Assembly: GCA_902805805.1 (NCBI GenBank)
Contig: CADCUE010000179.1
Coordinates: forward strand, 1 to 33,093
Reading direction: 5' to 3'
DNA: 33,093 nt
Source: an uncultured Frankineae bacterium
GTDB lineage: Bacteria > Actinomycetota > Actinomycetes > Mycobacteriales > SCTD01
The position numbers and the translations under genes are program-made. Below are positions 9,153 through 19,338 of the stretch, one piece after another. Below the pieces are notes generated by a model. That model made no database searches, had not been told where the DNA came from, and worked only from the letters and a program-made list of their open reading frames with translations. Numbering within the stretch: the stretch's first letter is position 1; every line of letters starts with the position of its first letter.

Positions 9153-9234
9153 GGGCTTCCTCCAGGGGGACGGCGTCTGCACTCCCCTTCGGCAGCCGGC
9201 GCGGGACCTTGAGGGGCCGCGCCGCCGGCCGCCG

Positions 9235-9594
9235 TCAGCCCGGTGTGGGCAGGGCGCGCAGGTGCCCCCGTCGACCGGTGCCCGCCTCGCCGGCGGCCGG
9301 GTGCGCGGCCGGCGACGCGGGACGGGCGGCCTCGCGGACCGCGTCCGCGAGGGCCTCGAGGTCGTCGCTGCTGCGACGCGCGGCCTCGGAGGGGTCGCTC
9401 TGGTGGCGCACCACCTCCCACCCGCGCGGGGCCGTCAGCCGGCTGGCGTGCTCGTCGCACAGGTCGTAGCAGTGCGGCTCGGCCTGCACCGCGAGCGGCC
9501 CGACGACGGCCGCGCGATCGGCGTAGACGTAGGTCAGCGTCGCGACAGCGGGGAGCGCGCACGCAGTGCGTGAGCAGCGTCGGACGGGAGCCAC
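9235..9594 (-). CDS. DUF3499 family protein
   Basis: A 119-residue protein whose first 65 residues match DUF3499: CSRTACALPAVATLTYVYAD, then a strand ending EPHCYDLCDEHASRLTAPRGW and EVVR. The Cys and His residues (C7, C12, then CxxxxxDLCxxHA) look like a zinc site. The C-terminal 45 residues are Ala/Pro-rich and probably disordered. M. tuberculosis Rv3258c, upstream of manB, belongs to this family; its function is unknown. GTG start at 9592-9594. It heads the minus-strand run through manB and faces the divergent metallopeptidase-family gene across about 89 nt, which should hold both promoters. Confidence 0.85.
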   Translation of the reverse strand: MAPVRRCSRTACALPAVATLTYVYADRAAVVGPLAVQAEPHCYDLCDEHASRLTAPRGWEVVRHQSDPSEAARRSSDDLEALADAVREAARPASPAAHPAAGEAGTGRRGHLRALPTPG

Positions 9595-9671
9595 CCGCGG
9601 GACGTTAGCCGCCCCAGCGCGCGGGGACCAGCGACGCGCCGCACCTGCGCCCCCGGCGGGGGGTGCTCACC

Positions 9672-9677
9672 TACGCT
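9672..9677 (+). promoter_or_regulatory. Candidate -10 for leaderless metallopeptidase-family gene
   Basis: TACGCT is followed by 6 nt and then GTG at 9684, the same geometry as at the hotdog gene. This supports GTG 9684 over the in-frame GTG at 9663, which would lie upstream of the hexamer. Confidence 0.45.
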
Positions 9678-9683
9678 CTGGAC

Positions 9684-10196
9684 GTGGACTCCGCTGCTGC
9701 GACCGGTCCGGCCCGGCGTCGGCGGCGCGACCGCCACGGGCGCGGGCTGCGCGGTCCGCTGGTCCCCACGTCGGTCAACGTCGGCGGGCGCGACGTGCGG
9801 GTCCCGGCGGCCCAGACCCGCGGCGAGCGCTTCGACGACCTGGTGCTCGACGCGGTCGAGGAGCTGGAGCAGCGGTGGGCGCGCGAGCTCGAGGGCGTGG
9901 AGTTCGCCGTCGAGGACGTGCCGGTCGTCCCGCTGGGCAGCGACCCGGCCCTGGACGACGACGTCCTGGTGGACGACACCGCCGGCGGAGCGGTCCCGCT
10001 CGGCCGGCTGCTGCCCGCGGGGGTCGACAGCCGGGGCCGGCCGACCGCGGCCCGGGTCGTGGTCTACCGCCGCCCGCTGGAGGCGCGGGCGGCCGACCGG
10101 ACCGACCTGGCCGAGCTGGTCCACGACGTCGTCGTCGACCAGGTGGCCCGACTGCTGCAGCTCGATCCCGACGAGGTCGACCCGCCGCCTGCCTAG
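9684..10196 (+). CDS. Metallopeptidase (zincin_1) family protein, Rv3259-like
   Basis: About 170 residues. An Arg-rich N-terminus (ARRRRRDRHGRGLRG) is followed by VPTSVNVGGRD and a conserved FDDLVLDAVEELEQRW helix, then a beta-rich middle ending ARVVVYRRPLE, and a C-terminal helix ELVHDVVVDQVARLLQLDPD. This layout matches the actinobacterial family annotated as metallopeptidase, divergent from DUF3499 and convergent to whiB2, as in Rv3259. The usual zinc motif HExxH of zincin_1 is not visible; only the single His in LVHDVVVDQ remains, so protease activity is doubtful. The start is chosen from the -10 hexamer 6 nt upstream; GTG 9663 would add seven residues. Its stop overlaps the whiB2 stop within CTAG. 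Confidence 0.75.
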   Translation: MDSAAATGPARRRRRDRHGRGLRGPLVPTSVNVGGRDVRVPAAQTRGERFDDLVLDAVEELEQRWARELEGVEFAVEDVPVVPLGSDPALDDDVLVDDTAGGAVPLGRLLPAGVDSRGRPTAARVVVYRRPLEARAADRTDLAELVHDVVVDQVARLLQLDPDEVDPPPA

Positions 10197-10462
10197 CCGG
10201 CGGCGCGCTTGAGCCGCCGGCGCTCGCGCTCGGACAGCCCGCCCCAGATGCCGAAGCGCTCGTCCTGACCCAGGGCGTACTCCAGGCACTCGCCCTTGAC
10301 GTCGCAGCCGACGCAGATCCGCTTGGCCTCTCTCGTGGAGCCGCCCTTCTCCGGGAAGAACGCCTCAGGATCGGTCTGGGCGCACAGGGCCTGCTCCTGC
10401 CAGGCCAGCAGCCCGCCGTCGTCGTCCCCCAGTGCGGCCAGGTGGATCGGCTCGCTCGTCAT
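10193..10462 (-). CDS. whiB2: WhiB2-type iron-sulfur transcriptional regulator
   Basis: An 89-residue protein with the four cluster cysteines Cys27, Cys50, Cys53 and Cys59 (Cx22CxxCx5C), the GIWGG turn at 71-75 and a basic ERERRRLKR tail. The stretch CAQTDPEAFFPEKGGSTREA is characteristic of the WhiB2/WhmD (Streptomyces WhiB) subgroup, which binds a [4Fe-4S] cluster, works with the housekeeping sigma factor and controls septation and sporulation genes. The ATG at 10460-10462 has GAGGAGA upstream. A strong promoter lies about 110 nt upstream, leaving a leader of roughly 100 nt that contains a hairpin. The stop is shared with the convergent metallopeptidase gene in CTAG. Confidence 0.96.
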   Translation of the reverse strand: MTSEPIHLAALGDDDGGLLAWQEQALCAQTDPEAFFPEKGGSTREAKRICVGCDVKGECLEYALGQDERFGIWGGLSERERRRLKRAAG

Positions 10463-10487
10463 CTCGTCTCCTCGACCAGATCGGTGA

Positions 10488-10509
10488 CAGGACGGCGTCC
10501 GCCGTCCTG
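10488..10509 (-). promoter_or_regulatory. Hairpin in the whiB2 5' leader
   Basis: CAGGACGGC and GCCGTCCTG form a perfect 9-bp stem with a 4-nt loop (GTCC on the plus strand), 26 nt upstream of the whiB2 ATG. It would be transcribed in the leader and could affect ribosome access or mRNA stability (inference). Confidence 0.5.
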
Positions 10510-10570
10510 GGTGTGTCTTCCGTGCAGAACGGCCACCGGCCGGCTGCGCGGGGGGAACGACACGCAGGGA

Positions 10571-10599
10571 ATTACACGCGTGTCGAGCGCCCACGTCAA
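10571..10599 (-). promoter_or_regulatory. whiB2 promoter with overlapping palindrome
   Basis: On the minus strand TTGACG (10594-10599) and TGTAAT (10571-10576) are separated by exactly 17 nt, a near-consensus primary-sigma promoter and the clearest in the window. The perfect palindrome ACACGCGTGT (10574-10583) overlaps the upstream half of the -10, where a bound regulator would block or contact polymerase. Confidence 0.7.
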
Positions 10600-10677
10600 G
10601 CGACGGGGTGGTACTGATCGGACAACTCGGACCTGAGACGCCGTCACCGAGCGCGATCAGGCGGCTGCGGACAGGTC

Positions 10678-11073
10678 CTAGTCCGGACGGCCGAGGCCCG
10701 CGTCGACGGCGCCCACCCAGGCCTCCAGGTGTGCCAGGCGCCGGCCGACGCCCGCGAGCACGTCGGGCGCGACGACCGGCTGCCCGCGCGACGGACCGGG
10801 GGCGTCGACCGCCGCCGCGCGCAGCGCGTGCAGCGCGGTCCCCAGGCTCTCGACGGCGCCCCGCACCACGAGGGCCAGCTCCGCGGTGGCCGCGCGGTCA
10901 CGCGCGACCTGCTCGTGGTCGGCCCGCAGGGCCGCCACCTCCGACCGCAGGGCCGCCGACTCCGCCCGCAGCGCCTCGACCGCCTCGACCAGCGGGGCCG
11001 GCGCGTCGTCGGCGGCGGCGGCCAGCTGATCGAGCCGGCGCGCCAGGGCGTCCGGCCGTCTCGCGGTGGTCAC
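10678..11073 (-). CDS. Coiled-coil protein of unknown function
   Basis: A 131-residue protein. Residues 8-75 are almost purely helical with heptad-like Leu/Ala spacing (LARRLDQLAAAADD, VEALRAESAALRSEVAALRADHEQV), predicting a coiled coil; residues 70-95 form another amphipathic helix, a short Pro/Gly hinge follows, and the end is LAHLEAWVGAVDAGLGRPD. No membrane segment or catalytic motif is visible. It starts with GTG 61 nt after the fbiC stop on the same strand and could be the last gene of the fbiC transcript; whiB2 downstream has its own promoter. Codon use with GC-rich third positions supports it as a real gene. Function unknown. Confidence 0.7.
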   Translation of the reverse strand: MTTARRPDALARRLDQLAAAADDAPAPLVEAVEALRAESAALRSEVAALRADHEQVARDRAATAELALVVRGAVESLGTALHALRAAAVDAPGPSRGQPVVAPDVLAGVGRRLAHLEAWVGAVDAGLGRPD

Positions 11074-11134
11074 GTCCAGCTCCCAGCTCCGGGGTCGGCT
11101 GCCAGCCTATCGGCGCGCACCGCGCGGGCGGCGC

Positions 11135-13657
<2,523 letters not shown>

Positions 13658-13666
13658 GGTCCGACC

Positions 13667-14809
13667 CTACGTGCGGGAGCCGACCGTCCTGCCGATCGCG
13701 GCCAGGGCCGCCTCGAGCGGCCCGCGCCCGACGACGCGCCGCCACAGCGGCGCGAGCACGAGGGCGGCGCCGACCTGCAGGAGGTAGTAGCGGGCCGGGT
13801 CGGACGTGTCGGTGGTGTGCAGCACCCACAGGTGCAGCGAGTACAGCGACAGCGGCATGCTGCCGACCGCTGCCAGCGGGACGAGCAGGGGCCGGGCGAC
13901 CCGCGCCAGCAGCAGGCAGGCGCCGAGGGCGAGCAGGGCTGTGCCGGTCGTCCCCGCGAGGTCGAGGGTGGTGCTGCTGTGGGGTGCGTCGACGGCCAGC
14001 CACCAGGGCGAGTCGGTCGGGACGTTGCCGAACAGGCCCCTGCCGACCAGCTCGGCGACGTCCTGCCGCGAGGGCGCCCGGAGCACCTCGGCCAGCGCGT
14101 CGTAGCCCCCGAGCGGCCCCAGCAGGACTGCGCTCAGGGCGGCCGACCCGACGGCGAGGGCGGCCCCCGCGGCGGCCAGCCGCGCCGCCGTCGCAGGGCG
14201 GTCCAGCGCGAGCCGGCCCACCGCGAGACCGGTGAGCAGGTACGCCGTCCACGGCACCGCCGGGTAGACCCCCGTCAGGAGCAGCTCGAGCAGCAGCGGC
14301 CCGGGGTCCGTCAGCGAGGACCAGGTCGGGTTGCTGAAGCCCGGCTCGTCGAGCCGCGAGCGGACGGCGTAGCTGACGACGGGGACGACGAGCGCGACTC
14401 CCGCGGCGGCGGCCAGCAGCCGGCGCGGCGGCCAGCCCAGGAAGGGCAGCAGCAGCAGGAAGAACACCGCGTAGTAGGCCAGGATCACGGCGACGCCGGT
14501 GTCGAGACCGCCGAGCTGCAGGCCCAGCGCCCCGATCAGCAGCGCGCGCAGGACCAGCCGGAGCCGGGGACGCCCGCGGTCCGGGCCCCGGGTGGCGAGG
14601 GCCACGCCGACCCCGGCCAGCACCGCGAAGGCCGCCGACGAGCGCCCTCCGGCGATCAGCTCGGGCAGCGTCGCGCTGCCGTCCGGCGCCCGGGTCGGCA
14701 GGACGTGGACCGCCACCATGCCGAGCACGGCCAGACCGCGCGCCGCGTCGACCCCCGCCAGGCGGACGCGGCTCGCCCGCGGCGCAGCGGTGGCAGTGGC
14801 GGTAGGCAT
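13667..14809 (-). CDS. Multi-pass acyltransferase-like membrane protein (DUF1624/DUF418 type)
   Basis: A 380-residue integral membrane protein with about ten hydrophobic segments. The first, RLAGVDAARGLAVLGMVAVH, is the hallmark start of heparan-alpha-glucosaminide N-acetyltransferase-like (DUF1624) and DUF418 proteins. The late SMPLSLYSLHLWVLH segment resembles the DUF418 C-terminal part. Such proteins are thought to move acyl groups across the membrane onto glycans or lipids; the substrate here is unknown. The ATG start lies 56 nt from the divergent SDR gene. Only 9 nt separate its stop from the fbiC start, so it shares the fbiC transcript, although it has no known place in F420 synthesis. 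Confidence 0.8.
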   Translation of the reverse strand: MPTATATAAPRASRVRLAGVDAARGLAVLGMVAVHVLPTRAPDGSATLPELIAGGRSSAAFAVLAGVGVALATRGPDRGRPRLRLVLRALLIGALGLQLGGLDTGVAVILAYYAVFFLLLLPFLGWPPRRLLAAAAGVALVVPVVSYAVRSRLDEPGFSNPTWSSLTDPGPLLLELLLTGVYPAVPWTAYLLTGLAVGRLALDRPATAARLAAAGAALAVGSAALSAVLLGPLGGYDALAEVLRAPSRQDVAELVGRGLFGNVPTDSPWWLAVDAPHSSTTLDLAGTTGTALLALGACLLLARVARPLLVPLAAVGSMPLSLYSLHLWVLHTTDTSDPARYYLLQVGAALVLAPLWRRVVGRGPLEAALAAIGRTVGSRT

Positions 14810-14865
14810 GACCGCCAGTGTCCCCGCGGCGGGGCTCCGGTGCGCGGCTCGGGCAGGCTGGACCC

Positions 14866-15618
14866 ATGACGACCGTCTGCATCACCGGATCCACGGACGG
14901 CATCGGCCTCGTCGCCGCCCGGACGCTGCTCGACCGGGGCCACCGGGTGCTCGTGCACGCGCGCAGCGAGGCGCGGGGCCGGCCGGTCGTGGAGCAGCTG
15001 ACCGGGGACGTCGACCTGGTCGTGGCGGATCTCGCGTCGCTGGCGCAGGTCCGGGCGCTGGGCGCGCGGCTGCACGAGGAGCCGCTGCACGTGCTCGTGC
15101 ACAACGCCGGCGTGTGGGTGCGCGGCGACACCCCGCCGCTCACGGCGGACGGCTTCGAGACGACGTTCGGCGTCAACGTGCTCGCCCCGCACCTGCTGAC
15201 GGCGCTCGTGGGCGGGCACCTGTCCGACCGGCTGCTGTGGCTCGGCTCCGGCATGGCGGCGTCCGGACGGCTCAGGCCGAGCGCCCTGGGCGGCAGCCGC
15301 GAGCCCCGGCAGGCGTACGCCGACAGCAAGGCGGCCGACGTGGCACTGGCGCTGGGCTGGGGCCGCCGGCTCCCGGTCGCCTCCGCCGCCGTCGACCCCG
15401 GCTGGGTGCGGACCAAGCTCGCCAGCGCCGGCGCGCCGGGCGACGTGGCGCAGGGCGCCGACACGGTGGTCTGGTGCTGCACGGACGCCCCGCTCGCGGA
15501 CGCGCCGTACTGGAAGGACCGCAGGCCGGTCCCGGTGCCCGGTCGGCTGCGCGACGTCGGGCTGCAGGACGCGGTGCTCGTCGCCTGCGACCGGCTGGCC
15601 GGACTGGGGGGAGACTGA
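14866..15618 (+). CDS. Short-chain dehydrogenase/reductase, first gene of the fbiAB operon
   Basis: A 250-residue Rossmann enzyme. The cofactor loop TGSTDGIG is at residues 7-14, HNAG follows near residue 82, the catalytic Ser lies in LWLGSGMA, and the Tyr/Lys pair is YADSK (Tyr151, Lys155). PGWVRTKLAS is the usual substrate-side loop. The missing basic residue directly after the Gly loop and the R/H-rich second strand leave NAD versus NADP open. It could act on a retinol-dehydrogenase-like or other hydrophobic alcohol, but the substrate is not visible. The ATG at 14866 is preferred over upstream codons because it opens the first strand. The xdhC-like gene begins 5 nt after its stop. Confidence 0.85.
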   Translation: MTTVCITGSTDGIGLVAARTLLDRGHRVLVHARSEARGRPVVEQLTGDVDLVVADLASLAQVRALGARLHEEPLHVLVHNAGVWVRGDTPPLTADGFETTFGVNVLAPHLLTALVGGHLSDRLLWLGSGMAASGRLRPSALGGSREPRQAYADSKAADVALALGWGRRLPVASAAVDPGWVRTKLASAGAPGDVAQGADTVVWCCTDAPLADAPYWKDRRPVPVPGRLRDVGLQDAVLVACDRLAGLGGD

Positions 15619-15623
15619 CCGCC

Positions 15624-16154
15624 ATGAGCTCCGACCACGGCCACAGCCATCCCGAGACCGACATCGCCTGCGCGATGGCGCACGGGGACGTGCCGGCGCC
15701 GACGCAGGGCCGCCGGCTGGTGGCGGTGTTCGCCTCGCCCGTCGCCCTCCAGCTGGTGCACCTGGCGGCCCACGTCGGCTTCGACTGCCTGGTCGTCGAC
15801 CCGGAGCGCGACCTCGAGGGCGCGCGCACGGTGCGGACGGCGGAGCAGGCCGCGCTGGACGGGCGCACCGACGTCGTGGTCACCGACCACGACCGCCCGG
15901 AGCTGGGGGACGTGCTCGCGGAGGTCCTGGAGCACGAGACCCGCTGGGTGGGCGTCATGGGCAGTCCGCGGCACACCGCGCCGCACGTCGCCGCGCTCGC
16001 CGAGCGGGGGGTGGCACCGGAGGTCGTCGCCCGGGTGCACCGCCCGATCGGCCTCGACATCGGCTCGAAGTCCCCGGCGGAGATCGCGGTCTCGACGGTC
16101 GCCGGGCTGCTGGCCGACCGCAACGGCCGGGCCGGCGGGGTCTACACCGCGTGA
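15624..16154 (+). CDS. XdhC-like Rossmann protein with His-rich N-terminus, coupled to fbiA
   Basis: A 176-residue protein. Residues 30-170 match the C-terminal Rossmann domain of XdhC/CoxI proteins, which handle molybdenum cofactor for xanthine and CO dehydrogenases: VVVTDHD, WVGVMGS, and [19 protein letters not shown] near the end. Differences are clear. The N-terminal XdhC domain is absent, the usual GAGHVG nucleotide loop is ASPVAL here (37-42), and the first 21 residues are rich in His, Asp and Glu (HGHSH, plus a Cys), a possible metal site. A true molybdenum-cofactor role is therefore uncertain. The stop overlaps the fbiA GTG (GTGA) and only 5 nt separate it from the SDR gene, which ties it to F420 synthesis. 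Confidence 0.8.
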   Translation: MSSDHGHSHPETDIACAMAHGDVPAPTQGRRLVAVFASPVALQLVHLAAHVGFDCLVVDPERDLEGARTVRTAEQAALDGRTDVVVTDHDRPELGDVLAEVLEHETRWVGVMGSPRHTAPHVAALAERGVAPEVVARVHRPIGLDIGSKSPAEIAVSTVAGLLADRNGRAGGVYTA

Positions 16155-17104
16155 GGATCGTCGCCCTCGCCGGCGGCATCGGCGGCGCGCGCTTCCTGCG
16201 CGGGCTGCGCGCGGCCGTCCCGGACGCCGAGCTCACCGTCGTCGTCAACACCGGCGACGATCTCACGATGTACGGCCTGCGCATCTGCCCCGACCTCGAC
16301 ACGGTGATGTACACCCTCGGCGGCGGCATCGACGAGGACCGCGGGTGGGGCCGGCAGGACGAGACCTTCCACGCCCGGGAGGAGCTGCAGGCCTACGACG
16401 TCCCGACCGCGTGGTTCGGCCTCGGCGACCGCGATCTCGCGACCCACCTCGTGCGCCGGCAGATGCTCGACGCCGGCTACCCGCTCTCGCAGGTGACCGA
16501 GGCGCTGTGCGCGCGCTGGCAGCCCGGCGCGCGGCTGCTGCCCATGAGCGACGACCGGGTCGAGACCCACGTCCGGGTCCGGACCGGCACCGGTGAGCGG
16601 GTGATCCACTTCCAGGAGTGGTGGGTGCGGCACCGGGCGGCGCTGCCGGCGTCGGCGATCGTCGCCGTCGGCGCCGAGGACGCCCAGCCCGCTCCGGGCG
16701 TGCTCGAGGCGGTCGCCGCCGCCGACGTGGTGGTCCTGCCGCCGAGCAACCCGGTCGTCAGCATCGGCACGGTCCTGCAGGTGCCGGGCATCGCCGACGC
16801 CCTGCGGGCGAGCACCGTCGTCGGGCTGTCGCCCATCGTCGGTGGCGCGCCCGTGCGCGGCATGGCCGACGCGTGCCTGACCGCGATCGGCGTGAGGACG
16901 AGCGCGCAGGCGGTCGGCCGGCACTACGGCGCCCGCACCGCGGGCGGGCTGCTCGACGGCTGGCTGGTCGACACCGCGGACGCCGGCGTCAGCGTCCCCG
17001 GTGTCGAGGTGCGCGCCGTGCCGCTGCTCATGCACGACCTCGACGCCACGACGGCCATGGCCCTTGCGGCGCTGCGGCTGGCGGCGGACCTGTCCGGTGG
17101 CTAG
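16151..17104 (+). CDS. fbiA: 2-phospho-L-lactate transferase (CofD/FbiA)
   Basis: A 317-residue enzyme that transfers the phospho-lactate or phosphoenolpyruvate moiety from its GDP-activated form to Fo, giving F420-0 or dehydro-F420-0. The N-terminal [14 protein letters not shown] binds the nucleotide, and [19 protein letters not shown] is the Fo/metal-binding stretch typical of Cof[13 protein letters not shown] and [14 protein letters not shown] complete the family signature. Full length. The GTG start overlaps the stop of the XdhC-like gene and its own stop overlaps the fbiB start by 8 nt, so all three are translationally coupled. The enzyme providing the GDP-activated substrate (CofC/FbiD) is not in this window. 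Confidence 0.96.
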   Translation: MRIVALAGGIGGARFLRGLRAAVPDAELTVVVNTGDDLTMYGLRICPDLDTVMYTLGGGIDEDRGWGRQDETFHAREELQAYDVPTAWFGLGDRDLATHLVRRQMLDAGYPLSQVTEALCARWQPGARLLPMSDDRVETHVRVRTGTGERVIHFQEWWVRHRAALPASAIVAVGAEDAQPAPGVLEAVAAADVVVLPPSNPVVSIGTVLQVPGIADALRASTVVGLSPIVGGAPVRGMADACLTAIGVRTSAQAVGRHYGARTAGGLLDGWLVDTADAGVSVPGVEVRAVPLLMHDLDATTAMALAALRLAADLSGG

Positions 17105-18398
17105 CCGCTTCGAGGTCATCGGCGTGGGCGGGCTGCCGGAGGTGCGTCCGGGGGACGACGTCGCTGCCCTGGTCGCGGCCGCGGTGGCGCTGCGCGACGG
17201 GGACGTCGTGGTGGTGACCAGCAAGGTCCTGAGCAAGGCGGAGGGCCGCCTGGTCCCCGTGCCTCCGGGCGCCGACCGCGAGCGGGTGCGCCAGGACGCG
17301 GTCGCCGCCGAGACGGTCCGGGTCGTCGCGCGGCGCGGAGCCACCGTCATCGCCCAGAACCGCAACGGCCTGGTGCTCGCGGCGGCCGGGGTCGACGCGA
17401 GCAACGTGCGGCCCGACGAGGTGGCCCTGCTCCCGGTCGAGCCGGACGCCAGCGCCCGCGCCGTCCGCGACCGGCTGCGCGAGCTGACCGGCTGCCGGGT
17501 GGCCGTCGTCGTCTCGGACACCCTCGGGCGGCCGTGGCGGGTGGGTCAGGTCGACCAGGCGGTCGGCGTCGCCGGGCTGGCGCCGGTGCGCGACGCCCGC
17601 GGGACGACCGACACGCACGGCGCCGTGCTCGAGGTGACCGAGATCGCGGTGGCCGACGAGCTGGCGTCCGCGGCCGAGCTGGTCAAGGGCAAGTCCGACG
17701 GCGTCCCCGTCGCGGTCGTGCGGGGCCTCGAGCTGCCCGACGACGGCCGGGGCGCGGCCGCGCTGGTGCGCCCGCCGGCGCAGGACTGGTTCCGGCTGGG
17801 GACGGCGGAGGCGCAGCGGTCGACGGTCGCCCTGCGGCGGACGGTCCGGGAGTTCGCCGACCGGCCGGTCGAGCGGGCGGCGGTGCTGCGCGCGGTCGCG
17901 GCGGCCGTGACGGCCCCGGCACCCCACCACACGTCCCCGTGGCGGTTCGTGCTCGTCGAGCAGCGGGCGGCCGCGCTGCTCGACGCCATGGCCGAGCGGT
18001 GGGCGCAGGACCTGCGGGCCGACGGGTTCGCCGAGGACGCGGTGCAGCGCCGGCTGCGGCGCGGCGACGTGCTGCGCCGCGCGCCGTACCTCGTCGTGCC
18101 GTGCCTGGTGCGGGACGGCGCGCACGACTACCCCGACGAGCGCCGGGCGCGCGCCGAGGAGCGGATGTTCGTCGTCGCCGGGGGCGCCGGGGTGCAGAAC
18201 CTGCTGGTGCAGCTGGCCGCCGAGGGACTGGGCAGCGCGTGGGTGAGCAGCACGCTGTTCTGCCCCGACGTGGTGCGCGAGGTGCTGGCGCTGGACGCGG
18301 ACTGGGAGCCGCTGGGCGCGGTCGCGGTCGGCCATCCCGTGGCGCCGGCCGCAGCGCGGCCCCCGCGCGAGCCGGAGGACTTCGTCGTCCTGCGCTAG
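17097..18398 (+). CDS. fbiB: Bifunctional F420:gamma-glutamyl ligase / dehydro-F420 reductase (FbiB)
   Basis: A 433-residue two-domain enzyme. Residues 1-245 are the CofE-type ligase that adds glutamates to F420-0: [14 protein letters not shown] near 37-51, [12 protein letters not shown], and the DTHG and KGKSDG loops of the metal and GTP site. Residues 247-433 are a nitroreductase-fold, FMN-binding domain beginning [13 protein letters not shown], with [11 protein letters not shown] and [13 protein letters not shown] core segments; in mycobacteria this half reduces dehydro-F420-0. The fusion is the actinobacterial form. GTG start 8 nt inside fbiA. The stop is inside a 15-nt palindrome shared with the convergent glycosylase gene. 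Confidence 0.95.
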   Translation: MASRFEVIGVGGLPEVRPGDDVAALVAAAVALRDGDVVVVTSKVLSKAEGRLVPVPPGADRERVRQDAVAAETVRVVARRGATVIAQNRNGLVLAAAGVDASNVRPDEVALLPVEPDASARAVRDRLRELTGCRVAVVVSDTLGRPWRVGQVDQAVGVAGLAPVRDARGTTDTHGAVLEVTEIAVADELASAAELVKGKSDGVPVAVVRGLELPDDGRGAAALVRPPAQDWFRLGTAEAQRSTVALRRTVREFADRPVERAAVLRAVAAAVTAPAPHHTSPWRFVLVEQRAAALLDAMAERWAQDLRADGFAEDAVQRRLRRGDVLRRAPYLVVPCLVRDGAHDYPDERRARAEERMFVVAGGAGVQNLLVQLAAEGLGSAWVSSTLFCPDVVREVLALDADWEPLGAVAVGHPVAPAAARPPREPEDFVVLR

Positions 18399-18409
18399 GA
18401 GTCTCCTAG
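18395..18409. repeat. Perfect odd palindrome covering two convergent stop codons
   Basis: CTAGGAG-T-CTCCTAG is a 15-nt palindrome with a single-base centre. The left CTAG carries the fbiB stop and the right CTAG carries the stop of the AlkA-like gene on the other strand, with the two stops 7 nt apart. Confidence 0.9.
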
Positions 18410-19338
18410 TGCGTCCGGTGGTCCTGGATCGTCAGCCGCGGACCGAAGCGGGGCTTGGCGTAGCCGCTGCTCTCCAGCAGGCGGACCACGCGGTAGCGGT
18501 GCGGGCGCCACGGCTCGAGCAGCGCCACCATGCCGTCGTCGTCGACCGGCCTGCCCTGCAGCGCCCAGCCGACGTACTGCGACAGGTGGTAGTCGCCGAC
18601 CGAGAGCGCGTCCGGGTCGCCGAGCGCGCGCTGGGCGACCTCGGCCACCGTCCAGGCACCGATGCCGGGCACGGCCGACAGCCGGTGGGCGGCGTCCGCA
18701 GGCGCCATCCCGACGGCCTCCTCCAACTGGGCGGCGCAGCGCATGGCCAGGCAGATCGTCCGCGACCGCTTCGGGTCGACGCCCGCGCGGTGCCACTCCC
18801 ACGACGGGACGTGCCGCCAGGCGTCCGCGGACGGCGGGACGCGCATGCCCTCGGGCGCCGGCCCCGGGGCGGGCTGCCCGTACCGCAGGACGAGCCGCCG
18901 GAACGCGTCCCGGGCCTCGCGACCGGTGACCTTCTGCTCGAGCACGGCCGGCACCAGCGCCTCGACGACGCGTCCGGTCCGGGGGATGCGCAGTCCCGGC
19001 ACCCGACGCGCCGTCTCGACCAGGAGCGGGTGGCCGGGCACGAAGTCCTCGGCGAGGTCGCGCCCGCCCAGCAGGTCGGGCAGCCCGGCGACCAGCTCGG
19101 GACCGCCCGGCCCCCAGGCCTCGGCGTCGACCTCGTGCAGCCCGCGCTGGGTCAGCCGGCAGGTCACCGGGCCGCTCGGCAGCAGGCTGGTGCGCCAGAC
19201 GGCTCCGTCGTCGGTCACCCGGTGGCTCGGGTCGCCGCGGCCGCGCCGCAGGGGCGCCAGCGTGCGCCGGACGTCGACCGGCACCTGGGGCCGCCAGGTC
19301 GTCCGGGCCGAGGTGCGCACGGTCGTCGGAGCGGTCAC
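18406..19338 (-). CDS. AlkA-like DNA-3-methyladenine glycosylase (HhH-GPD family)
   Basis: A 310-residue base-excision repair protein. The helix-hairpin-helix is VPGIGAWTVAEVAQRALG, followed by the catalytic aspartate in SVGDYHLSQY (Asp249), equivalent to E. coli AlkA Asp238. ALVPAVLEQKVTGREARDAFRR is the conserved first helix pair of the HhH-GPD domain. The N-terminal 100 residues are a variable domain. The enzyme would excise alkylated purines. No Cys cluster is present, so it is not an EndoIII type. The GTG start lies inside the stop of the preceding small membrane protein gene (GTGA overlap). The stop falls in the palindrome shared with fbiB. Confidence 0.88.
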   Translation of the reverse strand: MTAPTTVRTSARTTWRPQVPVDVRRTLAPLRRGRGDPSHRVTDDGAVWRTSLLPSGPVTCRLTQRGLHEVDAEAWGPGGPELVAGLPDLLGGRDLAEDFVPGHPLLVETARRVPGLRIPRTGRVVEALVPAVLEQKVTGREARDAFRRLVLRYGQPAPGPAPEGMRVPPSADAWRHVPSWEWHRAGVDPKRSRTICLAMRCAAQLEEAVGMAPADAAHRLSAVPGIGAWTVAEVAQRALGDPDALSVGDYHLSQYVGWALQGRPVDDDGMVALLEPWRPHRYRVVRLLESSGYAKPRFGPRLTIQDHRTH

